This document shows, piece by piece, positions 1 through 9,108 of a DNA stretch of 64,000 bases. Below the pieces are notes generated by a model. The model had not been told where the DNA came from. It saw nothing but the letters and a program-made list of their open reading frames with translations, and made no database searches. Source of the stretch: Gracilibacillus lacisalsi DSM 19029. GTDB taxonomy: Bacteria; Bacillota; Bacilli; Bacillales; Amphibacillaceae. Location: positions 1 to 64,000 of the forward strand of contig NZ_KB898682.1 of NCBI RefSeq assembly GCF_000377765.1, written 5' to 3'. Position numbers and translations under genes: made by a program. The number at the start of each line of letters is the position of its first letter. Within the stretch, counting starts at the first letter, position 1.

Positions 1-181
1 CAATTGGTTGAGCTAACCTGTGCTCCTCACCATTCCTATACCATCTCATCCAAGTTTTGATTTGTGTCTTATTTTTAATACCAAACTTCTCCATAATCTC
101 TTTGTTCGTTAGTTCCCCAGAAAGTTTTAAGCGTATCACTTCTCTTTTAATTTCTTCAGGATAAACCATCTTCTTCCCCAT
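1..181 (-). CDS. IS3-family transposase OrfA, N-terminal part (runs off window)
   Basis: Reading from 181 down to 1 gives 60 codons starting MGKKMVYPEEIKREVIRLK, with a helix-turn-helix segment (GELTNKEIMEKFGIKNKTQ) and then WMRWYRNGEEHRLAQP. This is typical of the DNA-binding OrfA subunit of IS3/IS150-type transposases. A strong ribosome binding site (GGAGGTG on the minus strand, near 191-197) precedes the ATG. In this family OrfA binds the IS ends and OrfB, normally reached by frameshifting, carries the DDE catalytic core; OrfB would lie outside the window. Whether the element is intact cannot be judged. Confidence 0.75.
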   Translation of the reverse strand, partial: MGKKMVYPEEIKREVIRLKLSGELTNKEIMEKFGIKNKTQIKTWMRWYRNGEEHRLAQPI

Positions 182-261
182 AACAAAAAACACCTCCAAA
201 TGTCGATAAATAATTAATACGACTCTGGGGGTGTTTTTTCCTGTCTCATATTATTGGGTCA
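1..261 (-). mobile_element. IS3-family insertion sequence, one end (partial)
   Basis: A transposase OrfA reading leftwards leaves the window at base 1, and its upstream edge lies to the right. The probable outer end is at 261, where the minus strand begins TGACCCAATAATATGAGACA; TG..CA termini are usual for IS3-family elements. The element continues beyond the window, so orfB, the other end and the target duplication are not visible. The boundary is inferred from the terminal dinucleotide only. Confidence 0.6.
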
Positions 262-319
262 CTCTATAGGGACTAGGGAGTTTTTTTGTTATGGAAAGAA
301 AGTATAAAATTTGCGCAGA

Positions 320-470
320 TGTCTAGCTCCGAGCGCCCAAAAACTAGGCGCCTTCACGAATCGCCTTACGATAAGTCATCATCGGTTCGTAAACTCACCG
401 TGATTCCTTTATCTCAGTCGATGCTCTCCAGCTGCTACGTTTCTAAGCAGGCGCTCTATGCTTTTTTTAT
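320..470 (+). repeat. Dispersed repeat family 2, copy 1
   Basis: This stretch matches the reverse complement of 56671-56819 in several blocks: TGTCTAGCTCCGAGCGCCC followed by AAAAACTAG, then GATAAGTCATCATC, then GTGATTCCTTTATCTC, then an ACGTTTCT block and a closing GGCGCT..GCTTTT. The outer segments GAGCGCC and GGCGCT are complementary, so the unit can fold back on itself. An open frame of 63 codons runs through it, but it has no proper ribosome binding site and I treat it as chance. Related intergenic repeats are known to me from other Bacillaceae, although I cannot search for them here. Confidence 0.7.
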
Positions 471-675
471 ATGCTAAAATATTATTGAAAGAAAATAGCT
501 AAGATTCTTGAAGAGACGTAACGCCCCCTTTCTTATCACGGAAGTGCTCTTAGGATTGAGCAGGAGAGTATATGTACACTTCAAATTAGAAGATAAAAGT
601 CTGTTAAAATTTATTTATTTTCGTGACAAAACAGAATATATATAATAGAACAAAACGAAAAAAGGAGTAATGAAA
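471..675. other. Non-coding spacer upstream of the acetyltransferase
   Basis: I see no gene here. A possible promoter for the following gene is TTTTCG (618-623), 17 bases, TATAAT (641-646); the -35 is weak. Confidence 0.4.
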
Positions 676-1857
676 ATGAACCAGATATCAAAACTCGATG
701 AAACGTACTATGGAGACATTATGGATCTATCACAATATGCCTTTCAATATAGATTGTCAGAAGAAGAAATAGCAGCGAAGAAAGAACAGATGAGCAATCA
801 TACTGTATGGGGATGGTTGGAAAATGAACAATTGGCTGCCAAGGTTCATGTTATTCCCTTAAAAGCATATATTCAAGGTGAAATAATGAAAATGGGAGGT
901 GTTGCTTCAGTTGCATCATGGCCAGAATATCGTAGAGGTGGAAAAGTGAAACAACTGCTCAAGAGAGCGTTACAGGAAATGAAAACGAAAGGACAAATTA
1001 TCTCCTATTTACATCCATTTTCTGTACCATTTTATCGAAAATATGGCTGGGAAATAACTTTTGACAAAGCAGATTGTAAAATACCAATTCGAAGCTTAAA
1101 GAAATGTTGGGATGGGATTGGATTTGTAAAAAGAGGTAATAATAATGATCAGACAATATCAATGTTAGATAATATTTATACAGAATATGCGAGTGAGTTT
1201 ACAGGTCCATTAGCCAGAGATCAACATTGGTGGAAACATCGGATTCTTAACAAAAATGACTTTATAGCGATTGCATATCATGATGATCATACACCAGAAG
1301 GATACATAGTATACAATGTAAAAGATAATATTTTTACAGTTAAAGACATTGCATTTTCAACCATAAATGGCCAGAAGTTACTGTTACAATATATGCATGA
1401 TCATGATTCCATGGCGGATCACATAGTTGTTAGTTTACCTACTAACGATGGAATTATGCTTTTGATTGAAGAGCCTAGGTTTGAACAGAAGGTAACACCT
1501 TATTTCATGTCTCGTATTGTCGATGCAGGAGCATTTCTTGCACAATTTCCATACAAGAAATTAGATCATTTTTTTACTTTTGCTATTCAGATAGAAGATC
1601 AATTCCTTCCGGAGAATACAGGGGTATATCAGTTATCCATGCATGATCATGATGAGATGAAAATTGATCAAGTAGATAATCGAGATTCCTTACCAACCGT
1701 AACAATGAACATACAGCAAATGGCACAGATTTTTCTTGGTTATAAACGTCCTCATGAATTATCACGATTAGAACTTTTGGATGGTGATCAAAAAGCTATT
1801 GGACAGCTGGAGGAAATTATTCCAACCAGTCATACATACTTTCCGGATTTCTTCTAA
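676..1857 (+). CDS. Eis-like GNAT N-acetyltransferase
   Basis: The protein (393 aa) has the layout of Eis-type acetyltransferases. There is an N-terminal GNAT domain, a second degenerate GNAT-like half, and a C-terminal sterol-carrier-like domain of about 100 residues. The acetyl-CoA-binding region is seen as MGGVASVASWPEYRRGGKVKQLL (broken here only by naming it: VASVASWPEYR then RGGKVKQLL), and HPFSVPFYRKYGWE is the usual motif where the first domain closes. Family members transfer acetyl groups from acetyl-CoA to amines, sometimes aminoglycosides or peptides; the substrate here is unknown. The ATG at 676 is preferred over 670, because AAGGAG at 662-667 then sits 8 bases upstream instead of 2. 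It appears monocistronic. Confidence 0.75.
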   Translation: MNQISKLDETYYGDIMDLSQYAFQYRLSEEEIAAKKEQMSNHTVWGWLENEQLAAKVHVIPLKAYIQGEIMKMGGVASVASWPEYRRGGKVKQLLKRALQEMKTKGQIISYLHPFSVPFYRKYGWEITFDKADCKIPIRSLKKCWDGIGFVKRGNNNDQTISMLDNIYTEYASEFTGPLARDQHWWKHRILNKNDFIAIAYHDDHTPEGYIVYNVKDNIFTVKDIAFSTINGQKLLLQYMHDHDSMADHIVVSLPTNDGIMLLIEEPRFEQKVTPYFMSRIVDAGAFLAQFPYKKLDHFFTFAIQIEDQFLPENTGVYQLSMHDHDEMKIDQVDNRDSLPTVTMNIQQMAQIFLGYKRPHELSRLELLDGDQKAIGQLEEIIPTSHTYFPDFF

Positions 1858-1972
1858 GATAGGTCGGTTTTTTCTGTTCCTCAGTACATTTCTGTGTTGT
1901 TTTATAAATACAGGGTATATGGTTGGTATTAAGATTTATAATTAGATATATAAATGTAAAGGGGGGCTCTTT

Positions 1973-2668
1973 ATGTGGGATCAGCTCTTTGATGCAGAGT
2001 TTGTAGAGTCTGTTACAAAGCTGATGATATCGCTTTTTTTATCAGGATTGATTGGTTTTGAGCGGGAAGTAAATAAACATTCTGCTGGCTTTCGAACACA
2101 TATATTAGTAGGAGTCAGTTCCTGCTTGATGATGCTTTTATCTGTTAATGGCTTTCAACACTTTATTGAAAATTACCAGAACATTCAATTTGATCCAGCT
2201 CGTATTCCTTCCTATGTCATTAGTGGTATTGGATTTCTAGGGGCAGGTACGATTATTGTCCATGGCGGTACGATTAGAGGTCTGACAACAGCTGCATCTA
2301 TATGGGCGGTTGCCGGTCTAGGGTTGATTGTTGGTATTGGTATGTATAAAGAGGCTATAGTGACAACATTGATCATTTTAATTAGTTTAGTTGTCTTGAA
2401 TAAATTTGAAAAAAGGCTACACCGTAAAAGTCATCATATTGTCTTCGAAGTGAAGCTTTCTAAGGAAAAAAATGCTTCAACATTCCTTAACCGTGTACAA
2501 TCATTTCCGATTGAAATACGTGAATTTGACATTTCTACTGAAAGTACCGATACAACAAAAATCAAAATGTATATTGACGCCATTCACCAGAAAAAACGTG
2601 AAAATTTGTATGAATGGTTATTAGAGCAGGAAGAAGTAAAAAAGATTAAAATCCGTTTTCGTTCATAA
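1973..2668 (+). CDS. MgtC/SapB-family membrane protein
   Basis: This 231-aa protein has four to five hydrophobic segments in its first 140 residues, including the family signature SGLIGFEREVNKHSAGFRTH and GIGFLGAGTIIVHGGTIRGL. A soluble C-terminal domain of about 90 residues follows. MgtC proteins are inner-membrane factors linked to magnesium limitation, F-ATPase modulation and acid or intracellular survival; bacillar members are mostly uncharacterised. A purine-rich AAAGGGGGG ribosome binding site precedes the ATG. No Mg2+ riboswitch is evident in the short upstream gap. It ends 123 bases before ctsR and is probably transcribed separately from it. Confidence 0.85.
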   Translation: MWDQLFDAEFVESVTKLMISLFLSGLIGFEREVNKHSAGFRTHILVGVSSCLMMLLSVNGFQHFIENYQNIQFDPARIPSYVISGIGFLGAGTIIVHGGTIRGLTTAASIWAVAGLGLIVGIGMYKEAIVTTLIILISLVVLNKFEKRLHRKSHHIVFEVKLSKEKNASTFLNRVQSFPIEIREFDISTESTDTTKIKMYIDAIHQKKRENLYEWLLEQEEVKKIKIRFRS

Positions 2669-2715
2669 GGGTTTGAGAGACAGCAAGAAAGGTTATAATA
2701 ATGAAGACCAAATAG

Positions 2716-2744
2716 TTTTCAATGAGACCAACTTACAGTATAAT
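2716..2744 (+). promoter_or_regulatory. Sigma-A-type promoter of the ctsR operon
   Basis: TTTTCA (2716-2721), 17-base spacer, TATAAT (2739-2744). Transcription would start around 2751, so the CtsR operator covers the start site. A second TATAAT lies at 2694-2699 with TTGAGA 15 bases upstream and is less well spaced. Confidence 0.6.
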
Positions 2745-2754
2745 AAATATATAT

Positions 2755-2771
2755 AGTCAAATATAGTCAAA
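2755..2771 (+). promoter_or_regulatory. CtsR operator
   Basis: AGTCAAA TAT AGTCAAA is a perfect match to the heptad direct repeat recognised by CtsR (RGTCAAA, three-base spacer, RGTCAAA). It lies just downstream of the -10 element, as expected for autorepression of the ctsR-mcsA-mcsB-clpC operon and relief by heat or protein stress. Confidence 0.93.
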
Positions 2772-2791
2772 GTCAGATTGGAGGAGGGAAA

Positions 2792-3256
2792 ATGCGTAAT
2801 ATTTCAGATATTATTGAAGAATATTTGAAAGAAATCATGCACAGTAACCAGCATAAAATCATTGAGATAAAGCGAAGCGAAATTGCTGATCGTTTTGAAT
2901 GTGTACCTTCTCAAATTAATTATGTCATCAACACGCGGTTTACTTTGGAAAAAGGGTACTTAGTAGAAAGTAAACGTGGTGGTGGAGGCTATATCCGAAT
3001 TAGTCGCATTACCAATGAAGATAAAGCAAAATTAATAGACGAAATTATTGAAATGATCCAACCTAAGATATCACAGCAAAAAGCGGTTAATATATTAGAG
3101 CGTCTCTTGGAAGAAGAATTAATTACCGAACGGGAAGCAAAATTAATGGTTGGTGCGATTAATCGTAATACCCTCTCGTTTCAGTTACCAATTCGGGATG
3201 AGATTCGTGCCAGAATTTTATCGGCAATGCTTAATGCCTTAAAATATCAATTTTAG
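2792..3256 (+). CDS. ctsR: Transcriptional repressor CtsR
   Basis: CtsR represses class III heat-shock genes (clpC operon, clpP, clpE) by binding heptad repeats as a dimer. The 154-aa length is normal. The N-terminal winged helix-turn-helix spans roughly residues 1-70 and includes the glycine-rich wing RGGGGYIRI, the thermosensing loop of the family. The C-terminal half forms the four-helix dimerisation and McsB-contact domain. The gene follows its own operator at 2755-2771 and is first in the operon, so it is autoregulated. AGGAGGG ribosome binding site at 2782-2788. Confidence 0.97.
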   Translation: MRNISDIIEEYLKEIMHSNQHKIIEIKRSEIADRFECVPSQINYVINTRFTLEKGYLVESKRGGGGYIRISRITNEDKAKLIDEIIEMIQPKISQQKAVNILERLLEEELITEREAKLMVGAINRNTLSFQLPIRDEIRARILSAMLNALKYQF

Positions 3257-3268
3257 GAGGTGTACGGT

Positions 3269-3811
3269 ATGGAATGCCAAGAGTGTAAACAAAATCCGGC
3301 AACCGTTCATTTCGCACAAGTAATAAACGGTGAGAAAACAGAAATTCATGTTTGTCAGCAATGCGCAAAAGAAAAGGGTTATGTGTCACAAGAGGAAGAT
3401 GCCTATTCATTGCACCACCTTTTATCAGGACTGTTCAACCCCAAACCTAATGCAATAAATCATCAGTCACATAAAACAGCAGGTAAAGAATTACAATGTG
3501 ATAAATGTGGCATGACGTATCAACAGTTTGCTAGAATTGGAAAGTTTGGGTGTGCATCTTGCTATCATACATTCTCTGAACATTTAAATCCGCTTTTTCG
3601 AAAAGTGCATAGTGGTAATACAGCCCATGAGGGGAAAGTACCAAAACGCGTAGGATCCGATATTTATCAACGTAAAAAGTTGCGAGACTTAAAAGTGAAA
3701 TTACAACAAGCAATTGCAGAGGAAGCTTTTGAAGAAGCGGCTAAAATTCGCGATGAAATAAGGTCATTAGAGAAGAATCTAAATCACCACGAGGAGCGTG
3801 ATGATTCGTGA
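3269..3811 (+). CDS. mcsA: Protein-arginine kinase activator McsA
   Basis: McsA binds zinc and activates the McsB arginine kinase; it also modulates CtsR and ClpC. The N-terminal half has two pairs of CxxC motifs (CQEC with CQQC, and CDKC with CASC), which are the zinc sites. The C-terminus has a UVR motif ([20 protein letters not shown]), which contacts partner proteins. A GTG at 3260 overlaps the Shine-Dalgarno AGGAGG (3255-3260), so the ATG at 3269 (MECQEC) is the real start and gives 180 aa. The stop overlaps the mcsB start by four bases, indicating translational coupling. Confidence 0.95.
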   Translation: MECQECKQNPATVHFAQVINGEKTEIHVCQQCAKEKGYVSQEEDAYSLHHLLSGLFNPKPNAINHQSHKTAGKELQCDKCGMTYQQFARIGKFGCASCYHTFSEHLNPLFRKVHSGNTAHEGKVPKRVGSDIYQRKKLRDLKVKLQQAIAEEAFEEAAKIRDEIRSLEKNLNHHEERDDS

Positions 3812-4884
3812 GTTTAGAGCAATTTATCAATGAAGCGATTAGTCCATGGTTAAAAGAGGACGGTCCTGACAGTGATATTGTCATGAGCAGTCGTGTTCGT
3901 TTAGCTCGAAACTTTGAGCAGTCCCCTTTCCCATTAATTGCGGACGAAAAGCATATGGAGAATATTCTTTATTTTATGGAAAAGGAATTCAATCACCGCT
4001 CTTATTTACAATATAAAGATTTAGAATTTGTCAAAATGGCTGAGTTAAAGCAAGTAGAAAAGCAAGTATTAGTAGAAAAACATTTAATAAGTCCACATCT
4101 AGCTGATAAATCGAAGCATGGTGCTGCGCTTATCTCTAAAAATGAACAAGTATCGATCATGGTTAATGAAGAGGACCATATTAGAGCTCAATTATATTTT
4201 CCAGGTTTTCAATTAGAAAAAGCTTTGGAACAGGCGTTTCAATTAGATGACTGGTTAGAAGAAAAAATAGATTATGCCTTTGATGAAAATAGAGGATACC
4301 TTACAAGCTGTCCTACGAATGTGGGTACGGGGTTAAGAGCATCTGTGATGATGCATTTACCAGCACTTGCGATTACGCGTAAAATCAATCGGATGATCCC
4401 TGCTATCAATCAATTAGGTCTGGTTGTGCGTGGTATTTATGGTGAAGGCAGTGAAGCTTTAGGTAATATTTTTCAAATTTCCAATCAGGTAACATTAGGA
4501 CGGTCTGAAGAGGATATTATCGAAGACTTGAAAGGTGTTGTCGATAAATTAATTGAGCATGAACGACATGCTCGGAAATTACTGATGGAGCAATCAGAAC
4601 TGGAATTAGAGGATCGAGTATTTCGTTCCTATGGGATATTACAGCATAGTCGGATTATCGAATCAAAAGAAACGGCAAAATGCTTATCTGATGTCCGACT
4701 AGGTATCGATTTGGGATTCATCCATCACATCTCTAAATCTATTCTGAACGAATTGGTTGTTTTGACACAACCGGCATTCTTACAACAATATGCGAAAAAA
4801 ATGCTGACACCGAATGAACGCGATGTTTTTCGAGCATCCTTAATTCGGGAACGCTTTACATTGGAGCAAAAGGAGGAATATTAA
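3808..4884 (+). CDS. mcsB: Protein arginine kinase McsB
   Basis: McsB phosphorylates arginines on misfolded proteins and on CtsR, marking them for ClpCP degradation. The 358-aa protein has the ATP:guanido phosphotransferase fold. Visible signatures are [16 protein letters not shown] near residue 27 (nucleotide binding) and the catalytic region [16 protein letters not shown] around residues 168-183, whose cysteine is equivalent to the creatine-kinase active-site cysteine. The GTG start at 3808 overlaps the mcsA stop. The stop is one base before clpC, keeping the operon tightly coupled. Confidence 0.96.
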   Translation: MSLEQFINEAISPWLKEDGPDSDIVMSSRVRLARNFEQSPFPLIADEKHMENILYFMEKEFNHRSYLQYKDLEFVKMAELKQVEKQVLVEKHLISPHLADKSKHGAALISKNEQVSIMVNEEDHIRAQLYFPGFQLEKALEQAFQLDDWLEEKIDYAFDENRGYLTSCPTNVGTGLRASVMMHLPALAITRKINRMIPAINQLGLVVRGIYGEGSEALGNIFQISNQVTLGRSEEDIIEDLKGVVDKLIEHERHARKLLMEQSELELEDRVFRSYGILQHSRIIESKETAKCLSDVRLGIDLGFIHHISKSILNELVVLTQPAFLQQYAKKMLTPNERDVFRASLIRERFTLEQKEEY

Positions 4885-4885
4885 A

Positions 4886-7312
4886 ATGATGTTTGGACGA
4901 TTTACAGAAAGAGCACAAAAAGTATTGGCATTATCACAAGAAGAAGCGGTACGATTAGGTCATAATAATATTGGCACTGAACATATTTTATTAGGACTTG
5001 TAAGTGAGGGAGAAGGTATTGCGGCTAAAGCACTTCAAGCGATTGGTCTTGGCGTAGATAAAATTAGAGATGAAGTCGAATCTTTAATCGGTAAAGGCAG
5101 TGAAGTATCCCAAACGATTCATTATACCCCGCGGGCAAAGAAAGTCATTGAGTTATCGATGGATGAAGCACGTAAATTGGGTCATTCTTATGTAGGTACA
5201 GAACATATCTTGTTAGGGTTGATTCGAGAAGGTGAAGGGGTAGCTGCTCGTGTACTAAATAACTTGGGCGTTAGTCTTAATAAGGCACGTCAACAAGTGT
5301 TACAACTGTTAGGAAGCTCAGAATCTGGCGGTTCCCAAAATGGTCGTAACAGCTCAGGTAATAGTGCGAGTACCCCAACATTGGATTCGCTTGCCCGTGA
5401 TTTAACCTCGATTGCAAAAGAAGGGAACATCGACCCTGTTATTGGCCGTGAGAAAGAAATTGAACGCGTTATCCAAGTATTAAGTCGTCGTACAAAAAAT
5501 AACCCTGTCTTAATTGGTGAGCCAGGTGTTGGTAAAACAGCAGTAGCGGAAGGCTTGGCACAACAAATTGTTCAAAATGAAGTGCCGGAAATTCTTCGTG
5601 ATAAGCGAGTGATGACACTTGATATGGGGACGGTAGTAGCAGGTACTAAATATCGCGGTGAATTTGAAGATCGCTTGAAGAAAGTGATGGAAGAAATACG
5701 TCAGGCAAGTAATGTGATTCTTTTTATTGACGAATTGCACACACTAATTGGTGCAGGTGGTGCAGAAGGTGCTATTGATGCATCCAATATTTTAAAACCA
5801 TCATTAGCTCGAGGAGAATTGCAATGTATTGGTGCAACCACATTAGATGAGTACCGCAAGTATATCGAAAAAGATGCGGCATTAGAACGTCGTTTTCAAC
5901 CAATTCAAGTTGATCAACCATCTGTTGAAGAGTCCATCCAAATTTTACAAGGTTTAAGAGATCGTTATGAAGCACACCATCGAGTGACGATTACAGATGA
6001 GGCAATTGAAGCGGCAGCAAAGCTTTCGGATCGTTATATTACCGATCGATTCTTGCCGGATAAGGCTATTGATTTAATTGATGAGGCAGGTTCTAAGGTA
6101 AGATTACGTTCATATACAACTCCTCCTAATTTAAAAGAATTAGAACAGAATTTAGAAGAAGTACGTAAAGAAAAAGACGCCGCCGTTCAAAGTCAAGAGT
6201 TCGAAAAAGCTGCAGCATTACGTGATGACGAACAACAATTAAGAAAAGAATTAGAAGAGACGGAAGCGAAATGGAAAGAAAAACAAGGACAGGAGAATTC
6301 GGAAGTAAGTGTAGAAGATATTGCTAGTGTTGTATCAACATGGACCGGAGTACCGGTATCAGCACTTACTAAGGATGAGAGTGAAAGATTATTACACATG
6401 GAAGAAATTCTGCATGATCGATTAATTGGACAGGAAGAAGCAGTAAAATCTGTTTCCAAAGCAATTCGTCGTGCTAGATCAGGCTTAAAAGATCCAAAGC
6501 GTCCAATCGGATCGTTTATTTTCTTAGGACCAACTGGTGTTGGTAAAACAGAGTTGGCACGTGCATTAGCTGAATCTATGTTTGGTGATGAAGACGCAAT
6601 GATTCGTATTGATATGTCAGAGTATATGGAGAAACATGCAACTTCACGACTTGTAGGTTCACCTCCAGGATATGTTGGTTATGAAGAAGGCGGACAGTTA
6701 ACCGAAAAAGTAAGAAGAAAGCCATACTCTGTAGTACTATTAGATGAGGTAGAAAAAGCACATCCAGAAGTATTTAATATCTTACTTCAAGTCTTAGAAG
6801 ATGGCCGCTTAACCGATTCTAAAGGACGCACGGTGGACTTTCGAAATACGGTGTTAATCATGACATCCAATGTTGGAGCAAATGAATTAAAACGTAATAA
6901 GTATGTAGGCTTTAGCCTTGGTGATGAGGAACAAGATTATAAAGATATGCGTTCTAAGGTAACAGCGGAATTGAAGAAAGCCTTCCGTCCAGAGTTCTTA
7001 AACCGTATAGATGAAACGATTGTTTTCCACTCATTAGAGAAGAAACACATGAAACATATTGTAGAGCTAATGGTAAAAGAATTACAGAAACGTTTAACTG
7101 AACAGGAAATAGACTTTGTATTATCAGATAAGGCAATTGAAAAAATTGCAAATGAAGGATTTGATCCTGAATATGGTGCAAGACCTTTGCGGAGATCCAT
7201 TCAAAAGAACGTGGAAGATTTACTATCAGAAGAGTTGTTAAAAGAAACGATTAAAAAAGGACAAAAAGTAACCATTGACCTTGATGAATCTGGTGAATTC
7301 AAAGTCGTATAA
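4886..7312 (+). CDS. clpC: AAA+ unfoldase ClpC
   Basis: ClpC is the Hsp100 ATPase that unfolds arginine-phosphorylated and adaptor-delivered substrates for ClpP. At 808 aa it is full length. It has two N-terminal Clp repeats ([14 protein letters not shown] and [14 protein letters not shown]) and AAA-1 with Walker A GEPGVGKT from residue 211 and Walker [13 protein letters not shown]-containing middle domain follows around residues 420-455 (FEKAAALRD). AAA-2 has Walker A GPTGVGKT from residue 548. The start [11 protein letters not shown] matches the family. A strong terminator follows, closing the operon. Confidence 0.98.
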   Translation: MMFGRFTERAQKVLALSQEEAVRLGHNNIGTEHILLGLVSEGEGIAAKALQAIGLGVDKIRDEVESLIGKGSEVSQTIHYTPRAKKVIELSMDEARKLGHSYVGTEHILLGLIREGEGVAARVLNNLGVSLNKARQQVLQLLGSSESGGSQNGRNSSGNSASTPTLDSLARDLTSIAKEGNIDPVIGREKEIERVIQVLSRRTKNNPVLIGEPGVGKTAVAEGLAQQIVQNEVPEILRDKRVMTLDMGTVVAGTKYRGEFEDRLKKVMEEIRQASNVILFIDELHTLIGAGGAEGAIDASNILKPSLARGELQCIGATTLDEYRKYIEKDAALERRFQPIQVDQPSVEESIQILQGLRDRYEAHHRVTITDEAIEAAAKLSDRYITDRFLPDKAIDLIDEAGSKVRLRSYTTPPNLKELEQNLEEVRKEKDAAVQSQEFEKAAALRDDEQQLRKELEETEAKWKEKQGQENSEVSVEDIASVVSTWTGVPVSALTKDESERLLHMEEILHDRLIGQEEAVKSVSKAIRRARSGLKDPKRPIGSFIFLGPTGVGKTELARALAESMFGDEDAMIRIDMSEYMEKHATSRLVGSPPGYVGYEEGGQLTEKVRRKPYSVVLLDEVEKAHPEVFNILLQVLEDGRLTDSKGRTVDFRNTVLIMTSNVGANELKRNKYVGFSLGDEEQDYKDMRSKVTAELKKAFRPEFLNRIDETIVFHSLEKKHMKHIVELMVKELQKRLTEQEIDFVLSDKAIEKIANEGFDPEYGARPLRRSIQKNVEDLLSEELLKETIKKGQKVTIDLDESGEFKVV

Positions 7313-7318
7313 ATCTTA

Positions 7319-7349
7319 AAAATCGGAAGGGGTTCCCTTCCGATTTTTT
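7319..7349 (+). terminator. Intrinsic terminator of the ctsR-clpC operon
   Basis: AAATCGGAAGGG, a short loop, CCTTCCGATTTTTT: a GC-rich stem followed by a T-run just after clpC. Confidence 0.93.
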
Positions 7350-7615
7350 CAATAAGGATATTACTCTTCGATCACCTTTATCATGAATGCTAGAGAAATG
7401 GTAAATCTTTAGCTTTTAGTCATAAGGACTGAGCGGTTTGTCCATAAGGGTTTGTATTTAGAATAGTGTATAAAGTACAATGCATTTATGTGCAAGGTAA
7501 CGGAATTTAAAGATTATCCTTTTTTACACTTTTTACATACATCTTTAACTAAATTGATAGATCTCTGTAACTTATAAGGGGGTCTTTTCGTATATAATGA
7601 AAGGGAGCGATACTT
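7350..7615. other. Spacer between clpC and radA with the probable radA promoter
   Basis: No gene is visible. TATAAT at 7593-7598 is a likely -10 for radA, but no good -35 stands 16-18 bases upstream. Transcription from it would give a very short leader before the AGGGAG ribosome binding site (7602-7607). Confidence 0.4.
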
Positions 7616-8986
7616 TTGGCTAAGCGAAAATCTAAATTTGTTTGTCAATCTTGTGGTTATGAATCACCTAAATGGATGGGGAAATGTCCTGGATGTCATG
7701 AATGGAATACGTTAGTAGAAGAAGTGGAAGCTACTAAAACAGCTAGAGGTAATTGGGCAACAGGATCAGGTACAACACACAAACCAGAAAAGATATCCAG
7801 TATTCAAACACAAGAAGAACCAAGAATTAAGACGAAAATGCAAGAGTTAAACCGAGTGCTTGGTGGTGGTATCGTACCTGGTTCGCTAGTGCTGATTGGT
7901 GGGGATCCAGGTATTGGGAAATCTACGTTATTGTTGCAAGTTTCCAGCCAATTGTCACAGCGTGATTTAGATGTGTTATACATTTCTGGAGAGGAATCAG
8001 CAAGACAGACAAAACTAAGAGCAGACAGGTTAGATATTTCATCTGAAAGACTATACGTCCTATCTGAAACAAATCTAGTAGATATTGCAAATCAAATTGA
8101 TCAATTGAAACCAGGTTTTGTTGTGATTGATTCGATTCAAACTATTTATAAAGAAGAAGTAACAAGTGCTCCGGGTAGTGTTTCACAAGTTCGCGAGTGT
8201 ACAAGTGAACTAATGCGCCTTGCGAAGCAAAATCATATACCTATTTTTATTGTTGGGCATGTGACGAAAGAAGGATCGATAGCCGGCCCCAGATTGCTTG
8301 AGCATATGGTAGATGCTGTGTTGTATTTTGAAGGGGAAAGACACCATACTTTCCGAATCTTACGGGGAGTCAAAAACCGATTTGGAAGTACAAACGAAAT
8401 GGGTATATTTGAAATGAAAGAAGAAGGGTTAACAGAAGTATTAAACCCATCCGAAATTTTTTTAGAAGAACGATCACAAGGTGTCGCTGGTTCAACGATT
8501 GTCGCATCGATGGAAGGAACAAGACCAGTGCTAGTGGAGATTCAGGCACTAATTTCTCCTACCAGCTTTGGTAACCCACGGAGAATGGCGACAGGTATTG
8601 ATCATAATCGTGTTCCGTTATTAATGGCTGTATTAGAAAAAAGAGTAGGTTTAATGTTGCAAAATCAAGATGCATATGTGAAGGTAGCCGGCGGAGTGAA
8701 ATTAGATGAGCCTGCCATTGACTTAGCGGTAGCGATTAGTATTGCATCTAGCTTTAGAGATCGAGCTCCACATACAGATGATGTATTGGTAGGTGAAGTT
8801 GGACTTACGGGAGAAGTAAGAAGAGTATCACGAATTGAACAACGAGTACAAGAAGCCGCTAAATTAGGATTTAAAAGAGCTATCATTCCTGCTAAGAACA
8901 TGGATGGTTGGACAGTCCCAGCGTCTATTGAAATCATAGGGGTAAATTCTGTGCAAGAGGCAATTAAAGTAGCTTTAGGAGATTGA
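7616..8986 (+). CDS. radA: DNA repair protein RadA (Sms)
   Basis: RadA is a RecA-like, DnaB-type branch-migration helicase acting in recombination and transformation. The 456-aa protein has an N-terminal zinc finger (C10, C13, C24, C27), Walker [11 protein letters not shown] near residue 94, the RadA-specific KNRFG motif in the ATPase domain, and a C-terminal Lon-like (S16) domain with [15 protein letters not shown]. The start is TTG at 7616 ([13 protein letters not shown]), supported by AGGGAG upstream. In Bacillus subtilis and Listeria disA follows directly; here the next gene is yacL, 122 bases on. Confidence 0.96.
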   Translation: MAKRKSKFVCQSCGYESPKWMGKCPGCHEWNTLVEEVEATKTARGNWATGSGTTHKPEKISSIQTQEEPRIKTKMQELNRVLGGGIVPGSLVLIGGDPGIGKSTLLLQVSSQLSQRDLDVLYISGEESARQTKLRADRLDISSERLYVLSETNLVDIANQIDQLKPGFVVIDSIQTIYKEEVTSAPGSVSQVRECTSELMRLAKQNHIPIFIVGHVTKEGSIAGPRLLEHMVDAVLYFEGERHHTFRILRGVKNRFGSTNEMGIFEMKEEGLTEVLNPSEIFLEERSQGVAGSTIVASMEGTRPVLVEIQALISPTSFGNPRRMATGIDHNRVPLLMAVLEKRVGLMLQNQDAYVKVAGGVKLDEPAIDLAVAISIASSFRDRAPHTDDVLVGEVGLTGEVRRVSRIEQRVQEAAKLGFKRAIIPAKNMDGWTVPASIEIIGVNSVQEAIKVALGD

Positions 8987-9021
8987 AAGTTTTAGGGGTA
9001 TGGTTTCAAAGTGTGCTCTCC

Positions 9022-9075
9022 AAGAAAGATTTATTCTTTCTTAAAAGTACTAAAAAAATGTTTAAAATTTTAGTA
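9022..9075 (+). other. Two small hairpins between radA and yacL
   Basis: AAGAAAGA (9022-9029) pairs with TCTTTCTT (9035-9042), and TACTAAAA (9048-9055) with TTTTAGTA (9068-9075). Both stems are AT-rich and neither has a proper U-tract, so I do not call them terminators. This is the position disA normally occupies. Confidence 0.4.
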
Positions 9076-9108
9076 ATAGGAGAGACTAGTCTATAGGAGG
9101 TGACTGTG

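Noticed and set aside
286-477. 63-codon open frame near the window start
   Set aside because: It runs through repeat family 2, has no ribosome binding site and resembles no protein.
9022-9042. Terminator after radA
   Set aside because: The stem is AT-only apart from two pairs and no T-run follows.
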